NCBI GenBank assembly: GCA_900548535.1
Contig: URLG01000005.1
Location: 1-60,668 of the forward strand
Length of the DNA stretch: 60,668 nucleotides
Source: Candidatus Segatella intestinihominis
Lineage (GTDB): Bacteria; Bacteroidota; Bacteroidia; Bacteroidales; Bacteroidaceae
Reading direction: 5' to 3'
Shown here piece after piece: positions 17,097-27,147 of the stretch; the first letter of the stretch is position 1, and each line of letters starts with the position of its first letter. Below the pieces are notes generated by a model. That model worked only from the letters and a program-made list of their open reading frames with translations. It did not search any database and had not been told where the DNA came from. The position numbers and the translations under genes are program-made.

Positions 17097-20000
17097 ATGA
17101 ATAGAAACTTAGCCTATCTAAAGCATGTACTAATAATGCTTGTCGTGCTGCTCACCATGCAGCCCGTACAGGTAAGGGCTGCTTTCGAGAACATTGAGTT
17201 CAGTAGCTTGACCAATCGCGACGGACTCAGCAATAGTCAGGTGGAAGCCATCCTCAAGGACCATAATGGCTACATCTGGCTGGGTACTCAGTCGGGACTC
17301 AACAGATTTGATGGATTCCGAATGAAGACATTTTTGTATAGCAGCAGTAATGAACACTCGCTGCTCAGTAATTCTGTCGATGAACTTCAGCAAGATTATA
17401 ATGGCAATATCTGGGTGCATACTTCTGCCGGCTATTGCATTTATAATTACGATACCGAGCAGTTCGACCGTAAGCCTGAGGAGTGGCTCAAGAGCATCCA
17501 GGTGATGGGACCTCCCTTCAAGATGCTCATCGACAAACAGAAGGACATGTGGTTCTTCGTCTATGGCCAGGGCTGCTATTACCACAGCGCCAAGACCAAG
17601 AACACCTATCTCTTCAAGTTTACCAAGAAGCCACAGTCTGGCTGCTTGATGGATGGTCACATCTGCGATATCAAGGAGTTCAATGGTGACTTACTCATCA
17701 CCTATTTGGATGGCACCCTCGCCCGAATCAATGGCGATGGTCAGTGTGTGGTCTGGTACAACACCTACCTCAAGGACCATCATCTTTCCAATGACAATGG
17801 CTGCTATATCTTCATCGATCTCAAGGGCTGCATTTGGATTTCTGCCAATAGCGGAACTTTTGTGCTCAATCCTGCCAATGGTCAGTGGAAGCCTGTGCGT
17901 GAATATCTCGCAGCCCTCGGCTTCCAGCTTCCTCTGCTCGGAGCAGTCATCGTGCGTGATGTGGCTGCCGACAAGAAGGGCAATCTCTGGGTGGCTACCG
18001 ACCATGATGGTCTTATCTTGCTCAATTACAATACCCGCCTCTTCCGCCAGTTCCTCCACAGCAATGCCAAGGGCAGCATCGTGGACAATTCGCTCCAGAA
18101 GGTGTATGTGGACGAGGAAGATGGCGTATGGGTAGGTAGCTACAAGAACGGTGTGGCTTATTACTCACCAGCTTCCACCAAGTTTAATACCATTCCATTG
18201 GGCGATATCTGTACCATCACCCAGGACCTCATCGGCAATCTCTGGTGTGGCACCAACGACCATGGCATCGTATGCTACAATCCTATCACGGGTCAGAGCT
18301 GGGTATTTGGCCGAGCTCAGACGGGTCTTACCTCCGATGTCATCGTGAGCAGCACCACCATGAAGGATGGCACCATGTATTTTGGTACCTTCAATGGCGG
18401 CTTGACTCAGTACAAGAACGGCAGATGGAAGGCTTTCAATACCACCAATAGCGGACTTTCCAACAATAGTGTGTGGTGTCTTGCCGAGACTCCTCAGCAT
18501 CAGCTCATCCTGGGCACCCTGGGTAGCGGACTTCAAGTCTTCGACCCTGCTACCGAGCGTTTCACCACTTATAATATAGAGAAATCTGGGCTCACCAGCG
18601 ATTACATCAACTCCATCTCTGTGCTCAACAACAACCAGGCACTCATCGCTCACTCCCAGAACTATTCGCTCTTCGATTTCCATACCCACAAGATCACCAA
18701 TGTGAATGGCACCAAGGACGGACAACCTTTCGACAATCCTTCCTTCCTTAGTGCCATCATCGATAGCCGAGGCATCCTTTGGGTGGCTTCGCCTGGTGGC
18801 ATCATGATGTATGACGCCAACTCTGGGCAGCGTGAGAACATCAACGAACTGAATGGCACGCTTGGAGCCGTGGGCTGCTCTGTCTTGGAAGATAAGCAGC
18901 ACAACATCTGGCTGGTATCCGAGTTTGTCGTGACCCGTGTCAGCCTCTCCAAGGATGATGATGGCAAGTGGAATCTCACCATGACCAGCTTCAATTCGCT
19001 CGATGGCTTGCAGGGCCGCCAGTTCAATCAGCGTTCCATCTGTCTGATGCGCAATGGCTCGGTGGCTATCGGCGGTCAGGATGGTATCAATATCATCAAT
19101 CCTCGCATCGTCCGTCCGGGCAAGAAGCAGGCCCACGTGCTCTTCAGTGGCTTGGTGCTCTTCGACCATACCCTGACTGCCGGCGAGGAGTTTGAGGGAA
19201 GAGTGCCTCTCAAGGAGTCGCTCGACTTCAATCCTGAGCTCGACCTCTCTTACAAGGACAAGGCGTTTACCATCCAGTTGGCTTCCAATGAGGTTACCCT
19301 GCCTGCCCGTGCCCGCTTCCTCTATCGCCTGAAGGGACTCAACGACAAGTGGATGATGACGGCAGAGGGCCGACCAGAGGTTACCTTCACCAATCTCTCT
19401 TCTGGCAGCTATGTGCTCCAGGCTAAGGTGGTGAATGCCGATGGCAGCGTGAGTGAGGAGATGAGTGAGCTCAAGATTCATATCCATCCTCCTTTCTATC
19501 TCTCTACCATGGCCATCATCTTCTACATCCTGCTCGTCATAGGCGCACTCTGGTATTACCGCCGTCGTATGCTCGAGAAGCAGAGAGTGAAGTATGAACT
19601 CCAGAGCAAGGAGGATAGCATCAAGAAGACCAAGGAGGTGAACGAGCTGAAACTCAACTTCTTCACCAATGTGAGCCACGAACTTCGCACGCCGCTCACC
19701 CTGATCATCTCTCCATTGGTGGCGATGATACGCGACGAGGAAGACCCAGCCAAGCGACGCAAGCTGGAACTCATCCACCGCAATGCCACCCGACTGCTCA
19801 ATCTGGTGAATCAGATACTCGACTTCCGCAAGTTCGACCAGAACAAGGAGAAGTTGACCAAGACCCGTACCGACATCGTGAGCTTCGTGGACAATATCTG
19901 CAACTCCTTCCGTATCCTTGCCAACAACAAGGTAACTCTCGGTTTCGAGTCATATACCACCCGACTCAATATGAACTTCGACCCCGACAAGGTGGGCAAG

Positions 20001-21308
20001 ATAGTCAACAACCTCTTGAGCAACGCCTATAAGTTTACTCCAGACGGCGGTAGCATCACCGTCTCCCTGGATGTAGCGCTGGGCGAGATGATAGAAGGCA
20101 AGAAGACCGACATGATTCGCATCAGCGTGGCAGATACCGGCAAGGGCATCAGCGACGAGGAGAAGAAGCACGTCTTCGAACGTTTCTATCAGGTAGACCA
20201 GGTCAAGGACCACCCAGAGGGAGGCAGTGGCATCGGACTCAATCTGGTCAAGAAGTTCACGGAGCTTCATGGCGGTAGGGTAGATGTCAAGGACAATCCT
20301 GGCGGCGGAACCATCTTCATCGTTGACCTGCCAATTGATAGCGACGAGACCTCTCGCAATACCAGCCATCTGGAGAGTCTGCGTGGAGCTCCAGTGATAG
20401 CTACCCTCCACGAGGCAGATGCCGAGACCATCGCCGATGTAGAGGAGGGCGCATCTCCGGATGCCCTCTATGGCGTGCATGTTCGCAAGAATCCAGAGAA
20501 GACCACTCGCAAGGTGGTTCAGGCTAAGGTGCTCTTGGTAGATGATAGCGACGACTTCCGTGAGTTTATACGTGATGTCTTGAGCGACTACCAGGTAGTG
20601 GAGGCAGTCAACGGCAAGGACGCTTGGCAGAAGATTATCGACGACCGCCCAGACATCATCCTCAGCGATGTGATGATGCCAGAGATGGATGGCAACGAAC
20701 TCTGCCGATTGGTAAAGAGCAATGACGAGACGGCTTCCATCCCATTCGTGATGCTCACAGCCCGTTTGGCTTCCGAGCAGAAGGTGGAGGGACTTACCAA
20801 TGGCGCCGACGATTATATCACCAAGCCATTCAATATTGATATGCTCAATCTGCGCATCCGCAACCTGCTGGGCTGGGCTCGCCGCTCCATCAATCATCTG
20901 GATGCTGCCAAGCCTAAGGGCAACGGACCGGTCATCCCTAAGGGAGAGCTGGGCGATATGGAGCTGACCGATGCTGACCGCAAGTTCCTGGAGCAGGTAG
21001 ACATCTATATCCGCGACAACATGAGCGACCCAGACACTTCGGTAGAGTCATTGAGTGCGCATCTCTGCATCTCGCGCGTACAATTATATAAACGTATGAT
21101 TTCGCTCACGGGTACCACTCCTTCCGAGTATCTCCGCAGCAAGCGCATCACCTATGCAGAGCATCTCATCCAGACCACTGATCTCACCATCAGTGAGGTG
21201 GCATACAAGGTAGGTTTCAACAATCCTCGTTACTTCTCCAAGTACTTCCAGGATGCCTACGGCGTAACCCCTTCTCAGTACAAGAAGAGTCTGAACGAAT
21301 CAGAATAG
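17097..21308 (+). CDS. Hybrid two-component system sensor-regulator (HTCS)
   Basis: A 1403-residue one-protein signalling system. A signal peptide or anchor (about 1-28) is followed by two-component propeller repeats forming a periplasmic sensor (pattern DHNGYIWLGTQSGLNRFDG). Then come a Y_Y_Y domain, a membrane helix (TMAIIFYILLVIGALWYY, about 803-820) and a histidine kinase with H near 861 in NVSHELRT. The ATPase has NNLLSNAYKFTPDGG and DTGKGIS. The receiver has the acceptor Asp near 1190 in ILSDVMMPEMDG, and an AraC-type HTH ends the protein. Such proteins bind oligosaccharides and switch on the adjacent polysaccharide genes. Targets here are likely the GH31 and GH2 genes downstream. Confidence 0.95.
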   Translation: MNRNLAYLKHVLIMLVVLLTMQPVQVRAAFENIEFSSLTNRDGLSNSQVEAILKDHNGYIWLGTQSGLNRFDGFRMKTFLYSSSNEHSLLSNSVDELQQDYNGNIWVHTSAGYCIYNYDTEQFDRKPEEWLKSIQVMGPPFKMLIDKQKDMWFFVYGQGCYYHSAKTKNTYLFKFTKKPQSGCLMDGHICDIKEFNGDLLITYLDGTLARINGDGQCVVWYNTYLKDHHLSNDNGCYIFIDLKGCIWISANSGTFVLNPANGQWKPVREYLAALGFQLPLLGAVIVRDVAADKKGNLWVATDHDGLILLNYNTRLFRQFLHSNAKGSIVDNSLQKVYVDEEDGVWVGSYKNGVAYYSPASTKFNTIPLGDICTITQDLIGNLWCGTNDHGIVCYNPITGQSWVFGRAQTGLTSDVIVSSTTMKDGTMYFGTFNGGLTQYKNGRWKAFNTTNSGLSNNSVWCLAETPQHQLILGTLGSGLQVFDPATERFTTYNIEKSGLTSDYINSISVLNNNQALIAHSQNYSLFDFHTHKITNVNGTKDGQPFDNPSFLSAIIDSRGILWVASPGGIMMYDANSGQRENINELNGTLGAVGCSVLEDKQHNIWLVSEFVVTRVSLSKDDDGKWNLTMTSFNSLDGLQGRQFNQRSICLMRNGSVAIGGQDGINIINPRIVRPGKKQAHVLFSGLVLFDHTLTAGEEFEGRVPLKESLDFNPELDLSYKDKAFTIQLASNEVTLPARARFLYRLKGLNDKWMMTAEGRPEVTFTNLSSGSYVLQAKVVNADGSVSEEMSELKIHIHPPFYLSTMAIIFYILLVIGALWYYRRRMLEKQRVKYELQSKEDSIKKTKEVNELKLNFFTNVSHELRTPLTLIISPLVAMIRDEEDPAKRRKLELIHRNATRLLNLVNQILDFRKFDQNKEKLTKTRTDIVSFVDNICNSFRILANNKVTLGFESYTTRLNMNFDPDKVGKIVNNLLSNAYKFTPDGGSITVSLDVALGEMIEGKKTDMIRISVADTGKGISDEEKKHVFERFYQVDQVKDHPEGGSGIGLNLVKKFTELHGGRVDVKDNPGGGTIFIVDLPIDSDETSRNTSHLESLRGAPVIATLHEADAETIADVEEGASPDALYGVHVRKNPEKTTRKVVQAKVLLVDDSDDFREFIRDVLSDYQVVEAVNGKDAWQKIIDDRPDIILSDVMMPEMDGNELCRLVKSNDETASIPFVMLTARLASEQKVEGLTNGADDYITKPFNIDMLNLRIRNLLGWARRSINHLDAAKPKGNGPVIPKGELGDMELTDADRKFLEQVDIYIRDNMSDPDTSVESLSAHLCISRVQLYKRMISLTGTTPSEYLRSKRITYAEHLIQTTDLTISEVAYKVGFNNPRYFSKYFQDAYGVTPSQYKKSLNESE

Positions 21309-21451
21309 TCTCATCTGAACGATGGGGACAATCCAGCCCCGAGGGTGCTAACTTGTACCTGAAGGGTCAAAAAATCTTCTTTTTATGGAAGAGTTAACAT
21401 TTCATACCCCCTAAATAAACATTTGCACGCAAGGATACGGGAAATTTCTCG

Positions 21452-21460
21452 TATCTTTGC
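21452..21460 (+). promoter_or_regulatory. -7 box before the GH31 gene
   Basis: TATCTTTGC lies 34 bp before the start codon. A poor -33 match suits a promoter needing an activator such as the adjacent HTCS (inference). Confidence 0.6.
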
Positions 21461-21493
21461 AGCAAATTTTTAATAACAACTTAAAACAACAGA

Positions 21494-24448
21494 ATGAAAC
21501 TAACTAAGACGTTGATGATTTCGGCGGTGCTGTTCTTGAGTGCCTCAGGCCTGCAAGCAGCCGGTTTCAGCCAGGATGGTAACTATCTGACCGTTCAGTT
21601 GAAACAACAGCAGAGTAATGGACCTTCGCAGATTCGCCTCCAGGTGGTCAGCGATAAGATTATCCGTGTCCAGGCCACTGCTGAGCCAAGTTTCCGCAAC
21701 AAGCAGAGTTTGATTATCGTGCCTCAGAATAGCAAGGCTAATTATAAGGTAGAGGAGCAGGGCGACAACCTCGTCATCACTACCGCTGCCATGCGTGCCG
21801 TACTGAACGAGGCTACTGGTCATATCACCTTCTACGACCTCAAGGACCATGTACTCCTCAATGAGGTGGCTCAGGGTGGCAAGACTTTTAAGCCTTTCAC
21901 CGTGCCAGACCGTGAGATGGGTGTAGATATCGCCAAGGTGCCAGAGGCGCAGAAGCATGGCTGGTCATGGCGTGCCCTCTTCGATAGCCCAGACAATGAG
22001 GCTTTCTATGGCCTCGGTCAGCATCAGAGCGAGGAGCTCAACATGAAGGGCAAGAACGAAGACCTCTTCCAGTACAATACCAAGGTGAGCGTGCCTTTTG
22101 TTATCTCCAATAAGAACTATGGTATCCTTTGGGATTCTTATTCATACTGCCGTTGGGGTAATCCTGAGGATTATCTCCAGCTCAACCGTGCCTTCAAGCT
22201 TTATGACAAGGATGGCAACGCAGGTCATCTCACAGGTACTTACGTGGCTAAGGATGGCCAAAAGATAGTACGTGGCGAGGATAGCATCTATTTCGAGTAT
22301 GCCATGCCAGAGGGCTCTGAGGTCTGCAAGCAGACAGACAAGGGTGGCATCCAAAACCTGCCTCAGGGCTTTGCCTTGAATGGCTCCAAGGTGGTATACG
22401 AGGGTTATGTAGAGGCTCCTGCCAATAGCTTCTACCAGTTCATCCTCTACTATGCTGGCTATATGAAGATCTATATCGATGGCAAGCTCGTGGTGCCTGA
22501 GCGCTGGCGTACGGCTTGGAATCCTAATTCATATAAGTTTGAGACTCCTATCAAGAAGGGTGTCAAGACTCCTATCCGCATCGAGTGGCAGCCAGATGGC
22601 GATGTATCTTATTGCGGACTGCGTGTAGCCGCTCCTCGTTCTGAGGCTGAGAAAAATCAGCTCAGCATCTGGAGTGAGATGTCACCAGATATGGACTATT
22701 ACTTCATCGCTGGTCAGAATACCGACGATGTAATCTCTGGTTATCGCACCCTGACAGGCAAGGCTCCAGTTTATCCTAAGTGGGTACTCGGTTTCTGGCA
22801 GAGCCGTGAGCGCTATCAGAGCAGCCTGGACATCGAGGAAAACCTCAAGAAGTTCCGCGACCTCCACATCCCTGTGGACAATATCGTACAGGACTGGAAC
22901 TATTGGCCTCTTGATTCTTGGGGCAGCCATGAGTTTGAGCCGACTCGTTATCCTAACCCTCAGGCTATGCTCGACAGCGTGCATGCCATGAACGGTCGCT
23001 TCATGATCTCTGTATGGCCTAAGTTCTATGATACAGTGAAGAACTATAAGGAGCTCGACAGCAAGGGCTGGATGTATCACCAAGCCATCAAGGACGATAT
23101 CCACGACTGGCTCGGCTTCCGTGGTTCCTTCTATGATGCTTACGATGCTGGGGCTCGCAAGATGTTCTGGCGCCAGATGGACGAGAATCTCTATTCTAAG
23201 TATAAGTTTGGTGTAGATGCATGGTGGATGGATGCCTCTGAGCCTAATGTGCGCGATTGTACCCCTATGTGGTATCGCAAGGCACTCTCTGGTCCTACTG
23301 CCCTCGGTACTTCTACCGAATACTTCAATGCTTATAGCATCGTGAATGCCGATGCCATCTACAATGGTCAGCGCTCTGTGAACCCTAACCAGCGTGTCTT
23401 CCTCTTGACTCGTTCTGGTTTTGCAGGTGAGCAGCGTTATAGCACCGCCACTTGGTCGGGTGATATCGCTACCCGCTGGGAGGATATGCGTGCGCAGATG
23501 ACAGCCGGTTTGAACTATTCTATCGCTGGTCTCCCATTCTGGGGTATGGACCAGGGCGGTTTCTGTGTGGAGAATCGCTACGTGGCAGCTCAGAAGGAGT
23601 TTGATGAGACAGGCGTGGAGAATGCCGACCTCAAGGAGTGGCGTGAGCTCCAGGCTCGTTGGAACCAGTTTGGTTGCTTCGTACCTCTCTATCGCACCCA
23701 TGGTCAGTGGCCTACACGTGAGGTTTGGAACATTGCCCCAGCTAATCATCCTGCCTATAAGACCATCGTGGCTTACGATAAGCTCCGTTATCGCTTGATG
23801 CCTTACCTCTATAGTATGGCAGGTCTGGTTCATCTCAAGGATTACACCATGATGCGTGCCCTCGTGATGGACTTCAATGGCGATGACAACATTTATGACA
23901 TCAAGGATCAGTGGATGTTTGGTTCTGCCCTCATGGCATGTCCTGTGGGCGAGTACCAGAAGTACACCCGCAATGTATATCTCCCTAAGCAGAAGGGCTG
24001 GTATGACTTCTATACAGGCAAGTTCTATGCTGGTGGTCAGACCATCGTGGCTGATGCGCCATTCGAGAAGATTCCAGTCTTCGTACCAGAGGGAGCCATC
24101 CTCCCTGTAGGTCCTGAGATGGAGTGGAGCGACCAGAAGAAGGCTGAGCTCATCGACCTCTATGTATATGCTGGCAAGGACGGTCAGTTTACCATCTATG
24201 AGGACGAGGGTACCAACTACAACTACGAGAAGGGCAAGTATGCCACTATCGACATCAAGTATAATGATGCTCAGAAGACCGTTACCATCGGTGCTCGCAA
24301 GGGCAGTTTCGATGGCATGCTCCAGAAGCGCCGCTTCAATGTGGTCCTTGTCAATGCTGCCAAGCAGCAGGGCGTAAGCCTCGACAAGGCTCCTAAGGGT
24401 AAGATGGTATCTTACGCAGGCAAGCAGGTTGTTGTAAAACTCAAGTAA
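21494..24448 (+). CDS. GH31 glycosidase with PA14 insert, probable alpha-xylosidase
   Basis: A 984-residue exported enzyme with a signal peptide (MISAVLFLSASGLQAAG). The GH31 barrel has the nucleophile Asp near residue 580 in WWMDASEPN and the acid/base Asp in TWSGDIATRW. A PA14 domain is inserted at about 240-390 (YEGYVEAPANSFYQFILYY). This layout is that of the alpha-xylosidase of the Bacteroides ovatus xyloglucan locus. The WWMDASEPN form is common in alpha-xylosidases, whereas many alpha-glucosidases carry other residues. The pairing with a beta-galactosidase 6 bp downstream fits side-chain removal from xyloglucan oligosaccharides. Alpha-glucosidase is the alternative. Confidence 0.82.
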   Translation: MKLTKTLMISAVLFLSASGLQAAGFSQDGNYLTVQLKQQQSNGPSQIRLQVVSDKIIRVQATAEPSFRNKQSLIIVPQNSKANYKVEEQGDNLVITTAAMRAVLNEATGHITFYDLKDHVLLNEVAQGGKTFKPFTVPDREMGVDIAKVPEAQKHGWSWRALFDSPDNEAFYGLGQHQSEELNMKGKNEDLFQYNTKVSVPFVISNKNYGILWDSYSYCRWGNPEDYLQLNRAFKLYDKDGNAGHLTGTYVAKDGQKIVRGEDSIYFEYAMPEGSEVCKQTDKGGIQNLPQGFALNGSKVVYEGYVEAPANSFYQFILYYAGYMKIYIDGKLVVPERWRTAWNPNSYKFETPIKKGVKTPIRIEWQPDGDVSYCGLRVAAPRSEAEKNQLSIWSEMSPDMDYYFIAGQNTDDVISGYRTLTGKAPVYPKWVLGFWQSRERYQSSLDIEENLKKFRDLHIPVDNIVQDWNYWPLDSWGSHEFEPTRYPNPQAMLDSVHAMNGRFMISVWPKFYDTVKNYKELDSKGWMYHQAIKDDIHDWLGFRGSFYDAYDAGARKMFWRQMDENLYSKYKFGVDAWWMDASEPNVRDCTPMWYRKALSGPTALGTSTEYFNAYSIVNADAIYNGQRSVNPNQRVFLLTRSGFAGEQRYSTATWSGDIATRWEDMRAQMTAGLNYSIAGLPFWGMDQGGFCVENRYVAAQKEFDETGVENADLKEWRELQARWNQFGCFVPLYRTHGQWPTREVWNIAPANHPAYKTIVAYDKLRYRLMPYLYSMAGLVHLKDYTMMRALVMDFNGDDNIYDIKDQWMFGSALMACPVGEYQKYTRNVYLPKQKGWYDFYTGKFYAGGQTIVADAPFEKIPVFVPEGAILPVGPEMEWSDQKKAELIDLYVYAGKDGQFTIYEDEGTNYNYEKGKYATIDIKYNDAQKTVTIGARKGSFDGMLQKRRFNVVLVNAAKQQGVSLDKAPKGKMVSYAGKQVVVKLK

Positions 24449-24454
24449 TATAGA

Positions 24455-26938
24455 ATGAAGAAATTCTTAGCGATAATCATGCTTATGGCGGGCGCTCAGT
24501 CTTTGAGCGCCCGTGGAAGCCAGCTCTTCGACAAGGGCTGGCTTTTTACGCTTGCCGACAGTGCAGGCATGGAGCAGGTGAATTATGTGGATATTAACTG
24601 GCGCCATCTCGATTTGCCTCACGACTGGGCGATAGAGGGCGACTTCTCCCCAGCCAATCCTTCGGGAGCCAGCGGTGGAGCCCTGCCAGGTGGTATCGGT
24701 TGGTATCGCAAGCACTTCTCCGTCAATCCTAAGGAGAAAAACAAGCGTTATGTCATCGCCTTCGATGGCGTGTATATGAATGCCACGGTCTATGTCAATG
24801 GTCACAAGCTAGGCACTCGCCCATACGGCTATAGCTCTTTCGAGTACGACATCACCCCTTATATAAATAAGGTGGGGGATAACGTGGTGGCTGTGCGTGT
24901 CAATAACAGCGACCAGCCCAATAGCCGCTGGTATTCGGGCTGTGGCATCTATCGCCACGTTTGGCTCAAGAAGTCTGCCGAGTCTTACATCACCCAGTGG
25001 GGACAGTATGTTTCTACCACTCCGCAGGGCGAGGTGAAGATCAAGGTGGATGCCCATGTGGCAGGAGGCAAGAAGATGACCGTGCGCCATACCATTCTCG
25101 ATGCCGCTGGCAAGGTAGTGGCTAAGGGCGTGGGTGGCGAGACCCAGACCTTGAAGGTGACTCATCCGCATCTGTGGAATATCGGGGATGGCTATCTCTA
25201 CACGGTGAAGAGTGAACTCCTCGTGGGTGGCAAGGTGATGGATACCGAAACCACCAAGACTGGCTTCCGTGACATCAAGTTTGATGCCCAGAAGGGATTT
25301 TTCCTCAATGGCAAGAATATGAAGATTAATGGTGTCTGCGAGCATCATGACTTTGGATGCCTCGGAGCTGTGGTCAATGAGGATGCCATGCATCGCAAAC
25401 TCACCATTCTCCGTGATATGGGCGTGAATGCCATCCGCAGCAGTCATAATCCTCCAGCCCCTGAGCTCCTCAATATGTGCGACTCCATGGGACTTCTCGT
25501 GATGGACGAGAGTTTTGATATGTGGCGACGCAAGAAGTCGCAGAACGACTATGCCCGTTTCTTCGACGAGTGGCATCAGCGCGACCTCTCCGACTTGGTG
25601 AAGCGCGACCGCAATCACCCTAGTGTCTTCATGTGGAGCATAGGCAATGAGGTGCTCGAACAGTGGTCGAATGCCGCTGCCGATACCCTCTCCTTGGAGC
25701 AGGCCAACCTCATTCTCAATGCGGGTCATGATGCCTCCACCTTGGCTAACGGCGATGAACTCAGTGTCAATTCGCTCCTCACCCAGCATCTCGCAGAGAT
25801 AGTTCGCCAGTACGACCCTTGGGGCTCATCCCGTCCTGTCACCGCTGGTTGTAATGAGCCAGACCCTAACAACCATCTCTTCAAGAGTGGTGCCCTGGAT
25901 GTCATCGGTTTCAATTATCATCATCAGTGGGTCAAGGATGTGCCTCAGAATTTCCCTGGCAAGCCATTCATCTTCTCCGAGAGTGTATCAGCCCTCCAGA
26001 CTCGTGGCTATTACATGATGCCAAGCGACAGCGTCTACAAGGCACCGGTGGAGTGGTGGTTGCCATATACCGACCCTTCCTTCATGTGCTCGGCTTATGA
26101 TAACATGCATGCCTCTTGGAGCAGCACCCACGAGGAGACTTGGAATGTGGTGAAGCACAATGACTTTGTGGGCGGTCAGTTTATCTGGACCGGTTTCGAT
26201 TATATCGGCGAACCTACCCCTTATGCTTATCCAGCCCGCAGCAGCTATTTTGGTATCATCGACCTAGCCGGCTTGCCAAAGGATAGTTATTATATGTATC
26301 AGAGCGAGTGGACGCAGAAGCCAGTGCTCCATCTCTTCCCTCACTGGAACTGGCTCCCTGGTCAGATCATCGACATGTGGTGCTATTACAACCAAGCCGA
26401 TGAGGTGGAACTCTTCATCAATGGCAAGAGCCAAGGCATCCGCAAGAAGACCGTCTATGGAGCCCAGAACGAGGGCGATGCCTACCGGAAGAGCACCGAG
26501 TATCACGTGATGTGGCGTGTGGCATTCCAGCCCGGCGAGGTCAAGGTTGTGGCTCGCAAGGATGGCAAGGAGATAGCCTCCCAGACCATCAAGACCGCTG
26601 GAGCTCCTCACCATCTGGTATTGAAGGAGACCTATCAAGGCACCTTGGCTCACGGCGCTGCCGAGCCTACCACCTTCGTAGAGGTCAATGTAGTGGATAA
26701 GGATGGCAATCTCTGTCCGAACGCAACGAATCAAGTATTCTTCTCGGTAGAGAAGTCGCCATCAGCTGCTTCAGCCCCAGTCATCCTAGGCACCGACAAT
26801 GGTTGCCAGACCAGTCTGGAGCGTTTCACCGACCCTCATCGCAAGGCATTCTTCGGCAAATGTGTGGTGGTCATCAAAGGCAAGGGCACCCTCAAGGCTC
26901 AAGCCGTGGACCTCACATCTGCCTCACTCGATTTGTAA
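24455..26938 (+). CDS. GH2 beta-galactosidase
   Basis: An 827-residue exported enzyme with a signal peptide (KKFLAIIMLMAGAQSLSARG). The jelly-roll sugar-binding domain (about 25-190) is followed by an immunoglobulin-like domain and the barrel. The acid/base Glu is near 399 in WSIGNEVLEQW and the nucleophile Glu near 509 in FIFSESVSA. A DUF4982-type region (about 600-680) and a C-terminal beta-sandwich follow. It starts 6 bp after the GH31 stop, so the two form an operon. Beta-galactosidase is the commonest activity of this architecture. Other beta-glycosides are possible. Confidence 0.88.
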   Translation: MKKFLAIIMLMAGAQSLSARGSQLFDKGWLFTLADSAGMEQVNYVDINWRHLDLPHDWAIEGDFSPANPSGASGGALPGGIGWYRKHFSVNPKEKNKRYVIAFDGVYMNATVYVNGHKLGTRPYGYSSFEYDITPYINKVGDNVVAVRVNNSDQPNSRWYSGCGIYRHVWLKKSAESYITQWGQYVSTTPQGEVKIKVDAHVAGGKKMTVRHTILDAAGKVVAKGVGGETQTLKVTHPHLWNIGDGYLYTVKSELLVGGKVMDTETTKTGFRDIKFDAQKGFFLNGKNMKINGVCEHHDFGCLGAVVNEDAMHRKLTILRDMGVNAIRSSHNPPAPELLNMCDSMGLLVMDESFDMWRRKKSQNDYARFFDEWHQRDLSDLVKRDRNHPSVFMWSIGNEVLEQWSNAAADTLSLEQANLILNAGHDASTLANGDELSVNSLLTQHLAEIVRQYDPWGSSRPVTAGCNEPDPNNHLFKSGALDVIGFNYHHQWVKDVPQNFPGKPFIFSESVSALQTRGYYMMPSDSVYKAPVEWWLPYTDPSFMCSAYDNMHASWSSTHEETWNVVKHNDFVGGQFIWTGFDYIGEPTPYAYPARSSYFGIIDLAGLPKDSYYMYQSEWTQKPVLHLFPHWNWLPGQIIDMWCYYNQADEVELFINGKSQGIRKKTVYGAQNEGDAYRKSTEYHVMWRVAFQPGEVKVVARKDGKEIASQTIKTAGAPHHLVLKETYQGTLAHGAAEPTTFVEVNVVDKDGNLCPNATNQVFFSVEKSPSAASAPVILGTDNGCQTSLERFTDPHRKAFFGKCVVVIKGKGTLKAQAVDLTSASLDL

Positions 26939-26951
26939 TCCATTCTTATAA

Positions 26952-26990
26952 AATCTCAGTTTCGATTGTCCCCGAAACTGAGATTTTTTG
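26952..26990 (+). terminator. Intrinsic terminator of the GH31-GH2 operon
   Basis: Arms aatctcagtttcg and cgaaactgagatt enclose an 8-base loop and are followed by a T run. Confidence 0.9.
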
Positions 26991-27051
26991 GTTCATTTAA
27001 GTCCATTTTTTGATTTGAACCATTATGAACGAATATTTTTTTTGAAAAAAC

Positions 27052-27082
27052 TTGGTGGTTTCGAAATAAAAGCGTATCTTTG
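27052..27082 (+). promoter_or_regulatory. Promoter of the capsule locus
   Basis: TTGG (27052-27055) and TATCTTTG (27075-27082) are spaced by 19 bp. The TTGGtggtttc form recurs before several accessory genes in this window. Confidence 0.7.
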
Positions 27083-27147
27083 CAAATCAAGTATGAATAC
27101 TTTAAAACAACAGCTAATGGATCATTCTAGGGACGGAAACGAAAACA

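Noticed and set aside
18165..19778. 537-codon minus-strand frame opposite the HTCS
   Set aside because: Antisense shadow of the propeller region; no motif, and the plus-strand protein is complete.
22682..23833. 383-codon minus-strand frame opposite the GH31 gene
   Set aside because: Lies fully within the catalytic barrel of GH31 and has no recognisable family.
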